Below are positions 1-9,126 of a stretch of DNA of 64,000 nt, piece by piece. The DNA comes from Coenobita brevimanus (lineage: Eukaryota > Arthropoda > Malacostraca > Decapoda > Coenobitidae). The stretch covers positions 21,205,717-21,269,716 of the forward strand of contig CM064712.1 of the NCBI GenBank assembly GCA_032717465.1. The letters are read 5' to 3'. Numbering within the stretch: the first letter of the stretch is position 1; each line of letters opens with the position of its first letter. Under the pieces are notes generated by a model. It was not told where the DNA came from. It saw only the letters and a program-made list of their open reading frames with translations, and ran no database searches. Position numbers and translations under genes: made by a program.

Positions 1-185
1 TGATTTTACCACAAAACTGTCACGTCTGCGACAGATGACCAAAAGAGAACTGGGTCAGTCAGTCAGGAGCAATTTGATTATTCAAATGCTGATGAAAACT
101 TTCTGAAAAATGTCAAAACAGGTGATGAAATGCTAGAGTACTGCTACAGTGTCGAAGCAAAAACGCAGTTTTTGGTTGGAACATT
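1..185 (+). pseudogene. mariner transposase fragment
   Basis: From about position 67 one frame reads FDYSNADENFLKNVKTGDE, followed by a tyrosine-rich stretch and VEAKTQF. This matches the mariner-family block around the first catalytic aspartate (usual form ITGDETW, then YDxETKxQS). The TW after GDE is replaced by ML. The segment before position 60 fits the preceding mariner region (TKL...MTKRE) but in another frame, so at least one frameshift is present. The fragment starts before the window and is cut at 185 by the LTR element. Family call is good; activity is excluded. Confidence 0.7.
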
Positions 186-2290
186 TGTAATGCTAGGTGT
201 AAATAGGCTCGACTTCTCGTTCCACCTAACGTGGAGCGGGGTCCTCTTTCGAGACCGGAGCTTAGTGCAATAAAGAGAGGCAGGACACAAAATCTCTAGG
301 CAATCACCTTTACACTTATATTACCACAATCAGACACAGGACAAATCAGCAGATATCACAACATAACATATAGCAAAATAAAACCTTATCTATCTCGCAG
401 GATACTTGCTTATCTGATATTAATGCCAACACAATCCATCCTAGTGTATTCAGGGTACAGTGAATATAGGCGCGTGCGTGAGGCGTGGGGAGTGAGTCTC
501 ACAAGGGGGGGGGGAGAAAGGGGGGGGTGCGGGACGTGACTTTTGACGGCTAGGAGGGAGTTATGGTAATACTGGAGAGAGGCAAGTATTAACAATGAGG
601 ATTACACGTTTTCCAATAGCGAAGGGACTTTGGTAATTGATTTTATTCTTGGTTTACACTTACATTAGATACTGGGACGAGAGAGTGTCGTACAGGATTT
701 ACGGGTAGCGTGCGTGGGGGAATATCACTAACACCTTCTCATATTACTTCTTTAGAGCTCACAGCAGTAGGGGTATATTACTATGGAGGAATTTCCAGGC
801 GGCACAGCCTTACTAATTGTATATAAGGGACGTCACTCATAAATACGGTTCATCAGATCTTGGTTCGCACACTCGTCCTTTATTCTCTCACTGGGATCTT
901 ACTTGCCCCGATATTCACTATATTAAGTCACTGCACGATACTACACTAGGCAAAGTCACACTTAACCTAAATCACTTGCACTGTGTCTGGGCAGCATCAC
1001 ACGTATTCATCGTGGGGGCAGGGGCAGGAACACGCCGTCGGCAATCCTGCCGGGCTAGGGGCACCGCCAAGGTGAGGCGTGCCAAGAGGGCACGGGACAA
1101 CTCGTAGGGGCGTCCTCTCGCGTCCCTGGCTACCCGTGGCTTCTGGGCTGGGCTCAGGGGTATGGCCCTCGGGACTGGGGCCGAATAGCTCCAGGAACCT
1201 CTGGTGTAAGTCTCGGCCGGAGGTGGGAGCCTTACGTCGTCGTGAGGGCGTATGGAGATCGCACCCGGGTGTCCTGGGGAGGATCGGCAGAGACTGCGGA
1301 CTGCGGTCTCCAGCGTCTAGGGGCGCCGACAGGGGAGGGCTGCGGCATCGGCTTACACTGGGGCCCGTCAGGTGCATCTGTTCCAGAGCCAGGTGTAGGG
1401 AGCGGAGGCCAGGGGAGGCTGTGAGGCCTGTCTGGGCCACTCTGGTACGGGAGGCCTGGGCTCTTGTCTCTTGCTGGGGTGACGTCTTGCTCTTTGCCTC
1501 CTTCCGTGCACCTTCGGAGTGACAGTGGGCCATCTCACGAGGACGGGAGCGACAATAGGCCGTCTCTACCGGGGCACCTTCGGAGCAACAATAGGCCATC
1601 TCACGAGAAGGGGAGCGACAATAGGCCGTCTCTACCAGAACACTTTCGGAGCGACAATGGGCCGTCTCACGAGGAGGGGAGCGACAATAGGCCGTCTCTA
1701 CCAGAACACTTTCGGAGCAACAATAGGCCGTCTCACAAGGACGGGAGCAACAATAGGCCGTCTCACGAGGAGGGGAGCGACAATAGGCCGTCTCTACCGG
1801 GACACTTTCAGAGCGACAATAGGTCGTCTCACGAGGGCGGGAGCGACAATAGGCCGTCTCTACTGGGACACTTTCGGAGCGACAATAGGCCGTCTCACGA
1901 GGACGGGAGTGACAATAGGCCGTCTCTACCAGGACACTTTCGGAGTGATGATAGGCCGTCTCACGAGGATGGGCGCTGTCTGGAGTGTCTAGAACAACTC
2001 CACCCCTACCTGGTTCAACAATCCCACTCCGTGAAGGTAGTGTCCTTCTCCTGCGACGGCGACGGCATGGTGGCTGCGCGACATAGGGGCGCACGGCCCG
2101 GGCTGACATATGCCGTTGTTGCCGGGGGTTGCTCTGAGTGGTGGCGGCTACCCCGGGGGGTCCGTGTGGGGGTGTCGGCACGTTCCCGGGCATACTGGGC
2201 TGTATCTCACTTGCCCCGTTGTCGGGGGCATTAAGGTATTCTTCTGTTTCCATTTCAGGGGCACTGCTTTGTAAGCCACGTATTTTACCA
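186..2290 (-). repeat. 3' LTR (2.1 kb)
   Basis: It aligns by eye with 4863-7331 along its length: shared blocks include TGTAATGCTAGGTG at the inner start, CAATAAAGAGAGGCAGGACA near 265, and GCCACGTATTTTAC at the end. The copies differ by many substitutions and small indels, so this insertion is not very recent. Most of the 364-bp length difference is the minisatellite. The edge at 2290 is fixed by an adjoining purine tract and by TG...CA ends. Confidence 0.8.
1518..1980. repeat. LTR minisatellite, ATAGGCC type (14 units)
   Basis: About 14 tandem units alternate between a 30-bp form (GAGCGACAATAGGCCGTCTC followed by ACGAGGACGG) and a 36-bp form (same core followed by TACCAGGACACTTTCG). I count eight 30-bp and six 36-bp units. 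The core is GGCC in all of them. Both periods are multiples of three, so several frames on both strands stay open across the array; this explains the long predicted ORFs here. Confidence 0.9.
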
Positions 2291-2305
2291 CTCTCCCCCT
2301 GTAAA
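2291..2305 (-). other. polypurine tract next to 3' LTR
   Basis: On the minus strand the bases immediately before the 3' LTR read CAGGGGGAGAG, then the LTR begins TGGTAAAATACG. A purine run ending exactly at the LTR edge is what plus-strand priming of an LTR retrotransposon requires, and it confirms the minus-strand orientation. Confidence 0.7.
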
Positions 2306-3509
2306 GAGTCACATCCTCGTGGCTGGAGGTGGAATGCCTGCGTGTCGTGGGTGGTGTACATGGGCTGGAGGTGTTGCAGCACGGTTTGCCAGGCGATGGT
2401 GTAGGGGTTTTCCTCCTGCTCTGCGTCGCAGGTGAGGAAGAGTGTGGAGGCGGTGGTGGTGGAATAAAGGAGGGTCAGCAGGTGGTGTGGTCCGTAGAGT
2501 CTTTGGTTCCTGCCAAGGGTAGGCGCCCATACGGTCTTACTCTCATCTTGTTTGGTGTGGCTGTCGGTGAGGTCGGAAGCTGAATGCTGGACACCGAGGG
2601 TAGGGGCCGGGTTTTGTGCCATGGTAATGCGGCATTGAGTCTCTGGGGAGTACAGGTAGAGGGGATTTGGGCCTGATGTAGCTTGATGGTGTGATGTTGT
2701 GGGGAGGTGGGTGGTGTAGGAGTGTGGGTGTATCGGGTGGGTGGGCATAAGAGTCGGCCGGAGGGGGTGGTGGTGGTTCTGAGGGTGGGTGTGGGTGGGG
2801 AAGTAGGTGTGCAGGGTGGGCGGGGTCAGTTAGCACAGGCTGTTGCGCGTGTTGGGGGGGCGGTGGAAGGTGAGATCGTCAGAGTGGGCGTGCGTAGGTG
2901 TGGAGGGGAGAGGGCGGTGGTAGTGGGTTGTCCTGCGGGGGTGGCGGGGTGGGCGGGGCACGTGGGCTTGGGTGGAAAGGGTGAGGCAGCGGAGGGAAGG
3001 GGTGAGGGTGAGCGAGGTGTGGCGGGTGAGATGTCAGTTGAGGTGCAGGGGGTGGTGGAGGCGGGGGAGGCTGAGGTGGTAGGGGAGGTAGAGGGGGATG
3101 GCGAGGAGGAAACATAGCACTCGTATGTGGAAGTGACAGGCGGTACGGGAGCAGGGGGAGGTTGGGGGTGAGGGGTCGGTAGCAGTGGTGAGGTGGCAGG
3201 AGAGGTGGCTTGGAGTGTAGGTGGCGAGGAGGGAGTGCAATCTTGTGGAGCCATCCCGGTGTTTGGTGGTGGGGTGGTTTGGGCGGTAGCAGGGTTCTGT
3301 GCTAGTGGTGTGGGGTGGGCGGTGGGTGCGAAGCTAGGGGATGGTGTGGGTGTGGGGGTGATGGTGGATGATGTGCGGTGCTGGAACCGTGGTGGCTTGG
3401 CAGGGGCTGTGGAGTGGGATGTGGCAGGTAGTGTGTGTCATCAGAGGCGAGGAAAGGTAGGGTGAGGTGTAGGGGGAGAGGGAGCCGGTGGTGGTTGGGC
3501 GATGCGGCC
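2306..3509 (-). other. internal C-rich region of LTR element, no gene recognised
   Basis: The minus strand is extremely rich in CCA, CCT and CAC; the plus strand is correspondingly rich in G runs and GGT. Many overlapping proline/threonine/histidine-rich frames are open only because of this composition. No pol motif is seen. The G-rich strand could form quadruplexes. Confidence 0.6.
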
Positions 3510-4307
3510 TCACGGGGTTGCCTGAATGTTCAGGGATGGGGCGGTGCAGGTGGTAGCAGGGGGCTGAGCTCGTGAGAGAGTGATGGGTGGTGGGGTGCGG
3601 GGTGTGGTGGGCGGCGGGGCATCTGGTGAGGTTATTGGGGATGAGGTGGTGGTCCATGGGGATGGTGAGGTTGAAGGTGGGGTAGGGAAGGTAAGCGAGG
3701 AAAAAAAGGTGGGTGGGGATGAGGAGGAGGGTGTGATAGGGAAGAAGAATGAGTTAACCATCTGGGCGGGGAAAGCGAGCGGTGGTGAAGTGATGGTGGT
3801 GGGTAGTGCGGGGTGGGAGGTGGAAGGCAGTAGACGGGGGGAGGTGGTTTTAGGAAGTAGGTTAGGGGAAGATGAGGAGAGGGTCCTAGGAGGCCTGTGA
3901 AGAGGGAGGCCAGTTTTGTGTTGAGGGGGTATAGTGGTGTGTGGGGTGGGAAGGTTAGAACTAGGGGCAGGAATAGGGGAAGGTAGAACAGAAGAGATAG
4001 TGAGAGGGGAGGAAAAGGAAAGATAACGTTCTCCCCTGTCGTAGACTGGGGGAGAGGTGAGGTGGCCCCCGCCATTACGGTGGGATGCGGGGGCAGTGGG
4101 GGGGCGCTTTTTGTGTTTCCCTTTTTGTATTTTCTTCCCCTGAGGCTTAGGAGAATTTGCGTATGGTGGGGAGGTTTGTAAGCGCCCTCGTGTCATTTGG
4201 CTGCACTGGGCAGCTTCTAGCTGCTCACGGATGTCATGGATCGGGCATCCGTGGTAGCACAGAGAAAATTCCCACGGGTTGATGGTGATGAGGTCAACGG
4301 GTGGCAT
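3510..4307 (-). CDS. proline-rich second ORF of the LTR element
   Basis: A 265-codon ORF whose ATG lies inside the last codons of the gag-like ORF (14-nt overlap including the stop codon, frame shifted by +1). Residues 1-40 include a Cys/His cluster (CYHGC ... IHD ... C) that may be a degenerate gag zinc knuckle. A basic stretch rich in K and R follows (about 50-70), and the remainder is almost entirely P, S, T and L. The overlap suggests translation by frameshifting or re-initiation, but that is inference. It may be the C-terminal nucleocapsid part of gag displaced by a frameshift. The low-complexity tail may be partly compositional. Confidence 0.5.
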   Translation of the reverse strand: MPPVDLITINPWEFSLCYHGCPIHDIREQLEAAQCSQMTRGRLQTSPPYANSPKPQGKKIQKGKHKKRPPTAPASHRNGGGHLTSPPVYDRGERYLSFSSPLTISSVLPSPIPAPSSNLPTPHTTIPPQHKTGLPLHRPPRTLSSSSPNLLPKTTSPRLLPSTSHPALPTTITSPPLAFPAQMVNSFFFPITPSSSSPPTFFSSLTFPTPPSTSPSPWTTTSSPITSPDAPPPTTPRTPPPITLSRAQPPATTCTAPSLNIQATP

Positions 4308-4797
4308 GGATGGCTAAAAGGCGCCTCATTAAACTGATACCTCTATCCATGTCTCCTGTTGGGTCATGGATAGTGAAGTGTTGTTTCACAACACTTGGGA
4401 GTACTCTGAGCAGAGTGTTAAATGTATGCTGATCCCGGGTTTCCTCATCTGCCTCCGGGTAGGCAGCAGTAACCAGGCGTCTTGCCTGTATCAGGGTATT
4501 ATCTAAATCCCCGTCGAATGAAAAACTATCCAATTTGGATAGAGCCACTACTTTCCCTAATGATGGGGTGATGGCTTGTACAGTGAACTTTGTAAAGTTC
4601 TGCCAGGTGAGTTCTGGGACGATTTTTGGCACTATGTTCGCCGCCGCTTTACCCAATAGTGGTAGTGTGACTGCAATTTTTTGTTGGTCATTTTCAAAGC
4701 CAATATCCAGTAAGGGTTTAATTATTGCCAGATATGTGTGTATATCATACTGGTCGGGGTCAAACTTGGGTAACTGAACGTGCGGTTTGGTTGCCAT
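4294..4797 (-). CDS. gag-like capsid protein of LTR element
   Basis: A 167-codon ORF whose ATG is 65 bp inside the 5' LTR, just after the primer-binding site. It starts MATKPHVQLPKFDPDQYDIH, a typical gag opening (a short basic tail, then LPKFxxD). The body is a mixed helical sequence, with LPLLGKAAANI, then a segment resembling the retrotransposon gag fold (ARRLVTAAYPEADEE...NTLLRVLPS). It would form the particle capsid. There is no zinc knuckle within it; a possible one lies in the overlapping downstream ORF. The frame is intact, in contrast to most coding pieces in this window. Confidence 0.65.
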   Translation of the reverse strand: MATKPHVQLPKFDPDQYDIHTYLAIIKPLLDIGFENDQQKIAVTLPLLGKAAANIVPKIVPELTWQNFTKFTVQAITPSLGKVVALSKLDSFSFDGDLDNTLIQARRLVTAAYPEADEETRDQHTFNTLLRVLPSVVKQHFTIHDPTGDMDRGISLMRRLLAIHATR

Positions 4798-4843
4798 TTT
4801 GCCAAATATTTCCTGATTACCTCTCTCTTACGCCCAGGTCTAG

Positions 4844-4862
4844 AACCACCGCTGGCCACCAA
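4844..4862 (-). other. primer-binding site
   Basis: Immediately inside the 5' LTR the minus strand reads T then TGGTGGCCAGCGGTGGTTC. A start of TGG after a 0-2 base spacer is complementary to a tRNA CCA end, and the complement CCACCGCTGGCCACCA looks like a tRNA acceptor stem plus part of the T stem. I do not assign the tRNA. Confidence 0.7.
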
Positions 4863-7331
4863 TGTAATGCTAGGTGAAATTAGGCTCGACTTCTCGTTCC
4901 TATTTCACCTAACGTGGAGTGGGGTCCTCTTTCGAGATCGGAGCTAGTGCAATAAAGAGAGGCAGGACACAAAAACTCTAGGCAACAACCTTTACACGTA
5001 TACTACCACAATCAGACACAGGACAAATCAGCAGATATTACAGCACAATATTTAGCAATATAAAACCTTATCTAGGATATGTGTATCTCGCAGGATACTT
5101 GCTTCTCTGATAGTAATGACAACACAAACAATCCTAATGTATCAGGAGAGCAGTAAATACAGGCGCGCGCGGGGGCACGGGAGGGGAGTTGAGTCTCACT
5201 AGGAGGAGATAGGGGAGGTGCGGGGAGTGACTTGTGACGGCTAGGGGAAAGTTATGGTAATACTGGAGGGCGGCAGATATTAGCCGTGAAGTTTATATGG
5301 TTTCCACTAGCCAAAATACTTTGATAATTGATTTTATTCTTGATTTACACTTACTCGGGATATTGGAGTGAGAGAGGGTGGTAAACAAGATTTATGGGTA
5401 GCGTGGGGGAGGGAGAGAATACCATTAATACTTCCTTTCACAATATTCCTTCGCAGTAATGGGGGTATGTCTTTATAGGGGAATCTCCCGGCGGCACAGG
5501 CTTATTAATTGTATAACAGGGATGTCATTCACATGTATAGTCAATCAGATCTTGTTCCACACTCTCGTCCTTTAACTTCTCACTGTGATCTAATTTACCC
5601 CGATATTCACTATATGAAATCACTGCACAATATTTACATTAGGGGAAAGCACACTTAACCTAAATCACTTGTGTTACAATATCACACGTATTCATCAGGG
5701 GGATAGGCAGGAACATGTCGTCGGCGATCCTGCTGGGCTAGGGGCACCGCCAATGTGAGGCGTGCCGAGAGGACACGAGATAACTCATAAGGGCATCCTC
5801 TCGCGTCCTGGGCTTCCTGTGGCTTCCAGGCTTGGCTCGGGCGTATGGCCCTCGGGACTGGGGCCGAATAGCTCCGGGAACCTCTGTGATAAGTCCCGGT
5901 GTCGTGGGGGCGTAGAGAGATCACGCCCGGGTGTCCTGGGGAGAACCAAGAGAGACTGTGGGCTGCGGTCTCCAGCGTCTAGGGGCGCCGACAGGGGAGG
6001 GCTGCGGCAGCGACTTCCACTGGGGTCCGTCAGTTGCGTCTGCTCTAGAGCCAGGCGTAGGGAACAGAGACCAGGGGAGGCTGGGAGGCCTGTCTGAGTC
6101 ACTCTGGGACAGGGAGCCTGGGCTCCAGTCTCCTGCCGTGGGGACGTCTCTCTATTCACCTCTCTCTGCACACCCTCAGAGCGACCGAAGATCGTCTCAC
6201 GAGGGAGGGAGCGACCATAGATCGTCTCTACCAGAGAACTTTCGGAGCGACCATAGATCGTCTCTACCAGAGCACTTTCGGAGCGACCATAGATCGTCTC
6301 ACGAGGATGGGAGCAACCATAGATCGCCTCTGCCGGAGCACTTTCGGAGCGACCATAGATCGTCTCACGAGGATGGGAGCGACCATAGATCGTCTCTACC
6401 GGAGCACTTTCGGAGCGACCATAGATCGTCTCTACCAGAGAACTTTCGGAGCGACCATAGATCGTCTCTACCAGAGCACTTTCGGAGCGACCATAGATCG
6501 TCTCACGAGGATGGGAGCAACCATAGATCGCCTCTGCCGGAGCACTTTCGGAGCGACCATAGATCGTCTCACGAGGATGGGAGCGACCATAGATCGTCTC
6601 TACCGGAGCACTTTCGGAGCGACCATAGATCGTCTCTACCGGAGCACTTTCAGAGCGACCATAGATCGTCTCTGCCGGAGCACTTTCGGAGCGACCATAG
6701 ATCGTCTCTACCGGAGCACTTTCGGAGCGACCATAGATCGTCTCTACCGGAGCACTTTCGGAGCGACCATAGATCCTCTCACGAGGATGGGAACGACCAT
6801 AGATCGTCTCTACCGGAGCACTTTCGGAGCGACCATAGATCGTCTCACGAGGATGGGAGCGACCATAGATTGTCTCTACCGGAACACTTTGGGAGCGACC
6901 ATAGATCGTCTCTACCGGAACACTTTGGGAGCGACCATAGATCGTCTCTACCGGAACACTTTGGGAGCGACCATAGATTGTCTCTACCGGAACACTTTGG
7001 GAGCGACCATAGATCATCTCTACCAGAGGGGCGCTGTCTGGAGTATATTTTCTAACTCCACCGCTAGCTGGCAGCAATTCCACTCCGCGAAGGTAGTGTC
7101 CTTCTACAGTGGCGGCGCCATGGTGGCTGCATGACACAGGGGCGCACGGCCCGGGCTGACATGTGTCGTTCTTGCCCAGAGTGGTGGTGGCTGGTGGCGG
7201 CTACCCCGTGGGGTCCGTGTAGGGGTGTCGGCGCATCTGCGGGCATACTAAGCTGTTTTTGGCTTGCCCTGTCGTCGGGGGTACTATGGTATTCTTCGGG
7301 GGCACTGTTTTTCAAGCCACGTATTTTACGT
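4863..7331 (-). repeat. 5' LTR (2.5 kb)
   Basis: Partner of 186-2290. It begins on the plus strand with the same TGTAATGCTAGGTG and ends with GCCACGTATTTTAC. A 450-codon minus-strand frame (5785-7137) is open through it, but most of that frame is the minisatellite, so I treat it as non-coding. The longer array accounts for the extra length. Confidence 0.8.
6178..7045. repeat. LTR minisatellite, ATAGATC type (about 25 units)
   Basis: About 24 full units and one partial, again of 36 bp (GAGCGACCATAGATCGTCTC followed by TACCGGAGCACTTTCG) and 30 bp (ending ACGAGGATGG). I count 17 long and 7 short. The core is GATC throughout, against GGCC in the other LTR. Six consecutive units (36+36+30+36+30+36 = 204 bp) are repeated as a block, giving a higher-order duplication covering about 6214-6621. 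Confidence 0.9.
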
Positions 7332-7360
7332 TATATACCACTGAACGTTATATACCATTT

Positions 7361-7605
7361 GGCCATGTGGAGAGGATGGAGGGTGAAAGACTGACGAAGA
7401 GAGTGTATGTGAGTGAGGTGGAGGGGGGAAGAGGGAGGGGGAGGCCGAGGATGAGATGGAGGGATGGGGTGGAGAGGTATATGAGAGAGGGGGGTGTGAG
7501 CTGGGAGCAGGGCAGTGAAATGGCGGGGGACAGGGCGACTTGGAGGCGATTTGTTTGTGGCCACCCCAAACGGGATTGAGGCGTCTGGCAATAGATAGAT
7601 AGATA
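7361..7605 (+). mobile_element. RTE LINE, 3' end fragment
   Basis: The plus strand encodes FGHVERMEGERLTKRVYVSE, then a GRGRGRP-RMRW-DGVERYM block and ends CGHPKRD, the C-terminal tail after the reverse transcriptase of the RTE family found at 13136-16345. The 3' end reads GCGTCTGGCA and then (ATAG)n, the microsatellite tail usual for RTE. It is 5'-truncated at about 7361. Here the frame reads to the end, whereas the 13 kb copy is frameshifted in this region. Confidence 0.8.
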
Positions 7606-7700
7606 GACCATTGAACTCGGGATTTTTTTTCTCTATCTTTTGACAATATTATTTTTTCTAATATTTTTTTTCTAATTATTTGAAAACTGCCGCACACAGG

Positions 7701-9056
7701 ATGTACAGCTCCGGACAGATGAAACGGCTACACCCCATCCACCAGCGACTTGGTTTGGGTCTCAGTGGTTCTGGTAACAGTTGCAGGTGGAGGGAGGGGG
7801 GATGTGGGAGGGTGAGGAGGGGAGAAATGTGGGCGGAGTTCTATAGGGGGTAGTGTGGGAGGGTGAAGAAGCACCACAGTCTGGCTGGTGGGAGGGGGAG
7901 ACGAATGGTTGGGTAGTGGAGACGAGAGTCTGCTGGAGGGTAAGACAGGTGAGTGTGATTAGATGAAAAGAAATTACAAAAAATGAATTATTATAATATC
8001 TGCTGCATATATTGCATTTTATCTACTAAATAAAAACACTGTCTATTATTCACCACCGTATTTGGGTATCCTACTCATTATTATTATCCTTTGGATATTA
8101 GGCAATAAATAAAGATATTGGACGGTCTTTCGGACCCGAACCAATTTTTTCATAACTTTTTTCTTCAGCTATTTCCGTATTCCTATTATCCCTCGTGCTT
8201 GAAGTCCCCCTTTTTATCACTTACTCCTACGCCCTATATTTTTTTTAGGTATAAGGCAGTTTAACTTTCTCTTTAAATAACCATATTTGTCAACAAATTT
8301 TCCTTTCATTAATCTATTTAATTACCTGTTTTCTTTCAATATGCATTTGTCTAATAATGGGTGTTACACCTTAATTGGCGCCGCTATTTGACGTTGTGAA
8401 TAAATTTGGTCTAAATTTACGCATATATTGCAGTCTCTCTCAAGTAGGCTGGCAACCTCACACATCCTCCCCCCTGCTTTCTCCTTCTCTCGCTACCCGT
8501 TCCCTCCTTTCCTTTTGTAGTACTGTTTATCTATTCTTTCTCATATTTTTAACCTCATTCCTTCTTACAAACTTTTAGTGCCATAGGAATTTCTCCCTTA
8601 TCACCTACAGTCCTACTACATGAAAGTGGAAAAAACTGCCATCGGGAAAAGAATAACTGGAAATTTATGGCGAAGGTTACGATATTAGTTATTTAGAATG
8701 AAAGTGTTGGCAGATACGCATTCTTGACGTGATTATCGCAGCCACAGCATTTCGCCTTCATAAAACAGAAGGACTATAGGTTTCATGCATTACCTCCTTA
8801 CGTCCAGCATTACTGTGCAGAACGCCATGTATAACACATTAAGGACCACAAGGACAGTACTGGTAGTCATCGTGATTCTCATGAATCTCTCCATAGGCTA
8901 TTGAAAACAGTGCTTTATGCTCAACTTCAGAATTATGTTCTCATCATGGCAATGATAGGCAAAGATAATAAAAACATTATATACAACCAAATTATCATTT
9001 ATTATACAACAAAGCTCAAACTGCCTCCGTGCTACCTGAAAAAAATTAAATACCTG

Positions 9057-9126
<70 letters not shown>

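Larger units (their letters stand above)
186..7331 (-). mobile_element. non-autonomous LTR retrotransposon (gag only)
   Basis: Two direct repeats (186-2290 and 4863-7331) flank a 2.57 kb internal region. Read on the minus strand the order is 5' LTR, primer-binding site beginning TGG one base after the LTR, gag-like ORF, overlapping proline-rich ORF, polypurine tract, 3' LTR. No protease, reverse transcriptase, RNase H or integrase can be read in the internal region, so it would depend on a partner element (LARD-like). The 3' LTR has TG...CA ends on the plus strand; the outer end of the 5' LTR has GT where CA is expected. I saw no clear target-site duplication: the low side is mariner, the high side is 30 bp before an RTE fragment. 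Confidence 0.8.

Noticed and set aside
997..2748. 583-codon minus-strand ORF with ETAYCRS repeats as a protein gene
   Set aside because: It crosses the LTR edge and exists because the 30/36-bp repeats keep all frames in phase; other frames on both strands are open over the same array.
6178..7045. CRISPR-like array
   Set aside because: Units are contiguous without unique spacers, in eukaryotic TE context; it is a minisatellite.
5785..7137. 450-codon ORF with ETIYGRS repeats, and the plus-strand frames opposite
   Set aside because: Same reason; unit lengths divisible by three. No domain, and the other LTR does not preserve the peptide.
8375..8578. 67-codon frame duplicated at 10133-10336 as a conserved gene
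   Set aside because: The duplication is the palindrome itself; the peptide is low-complexity S/L/F-rich.
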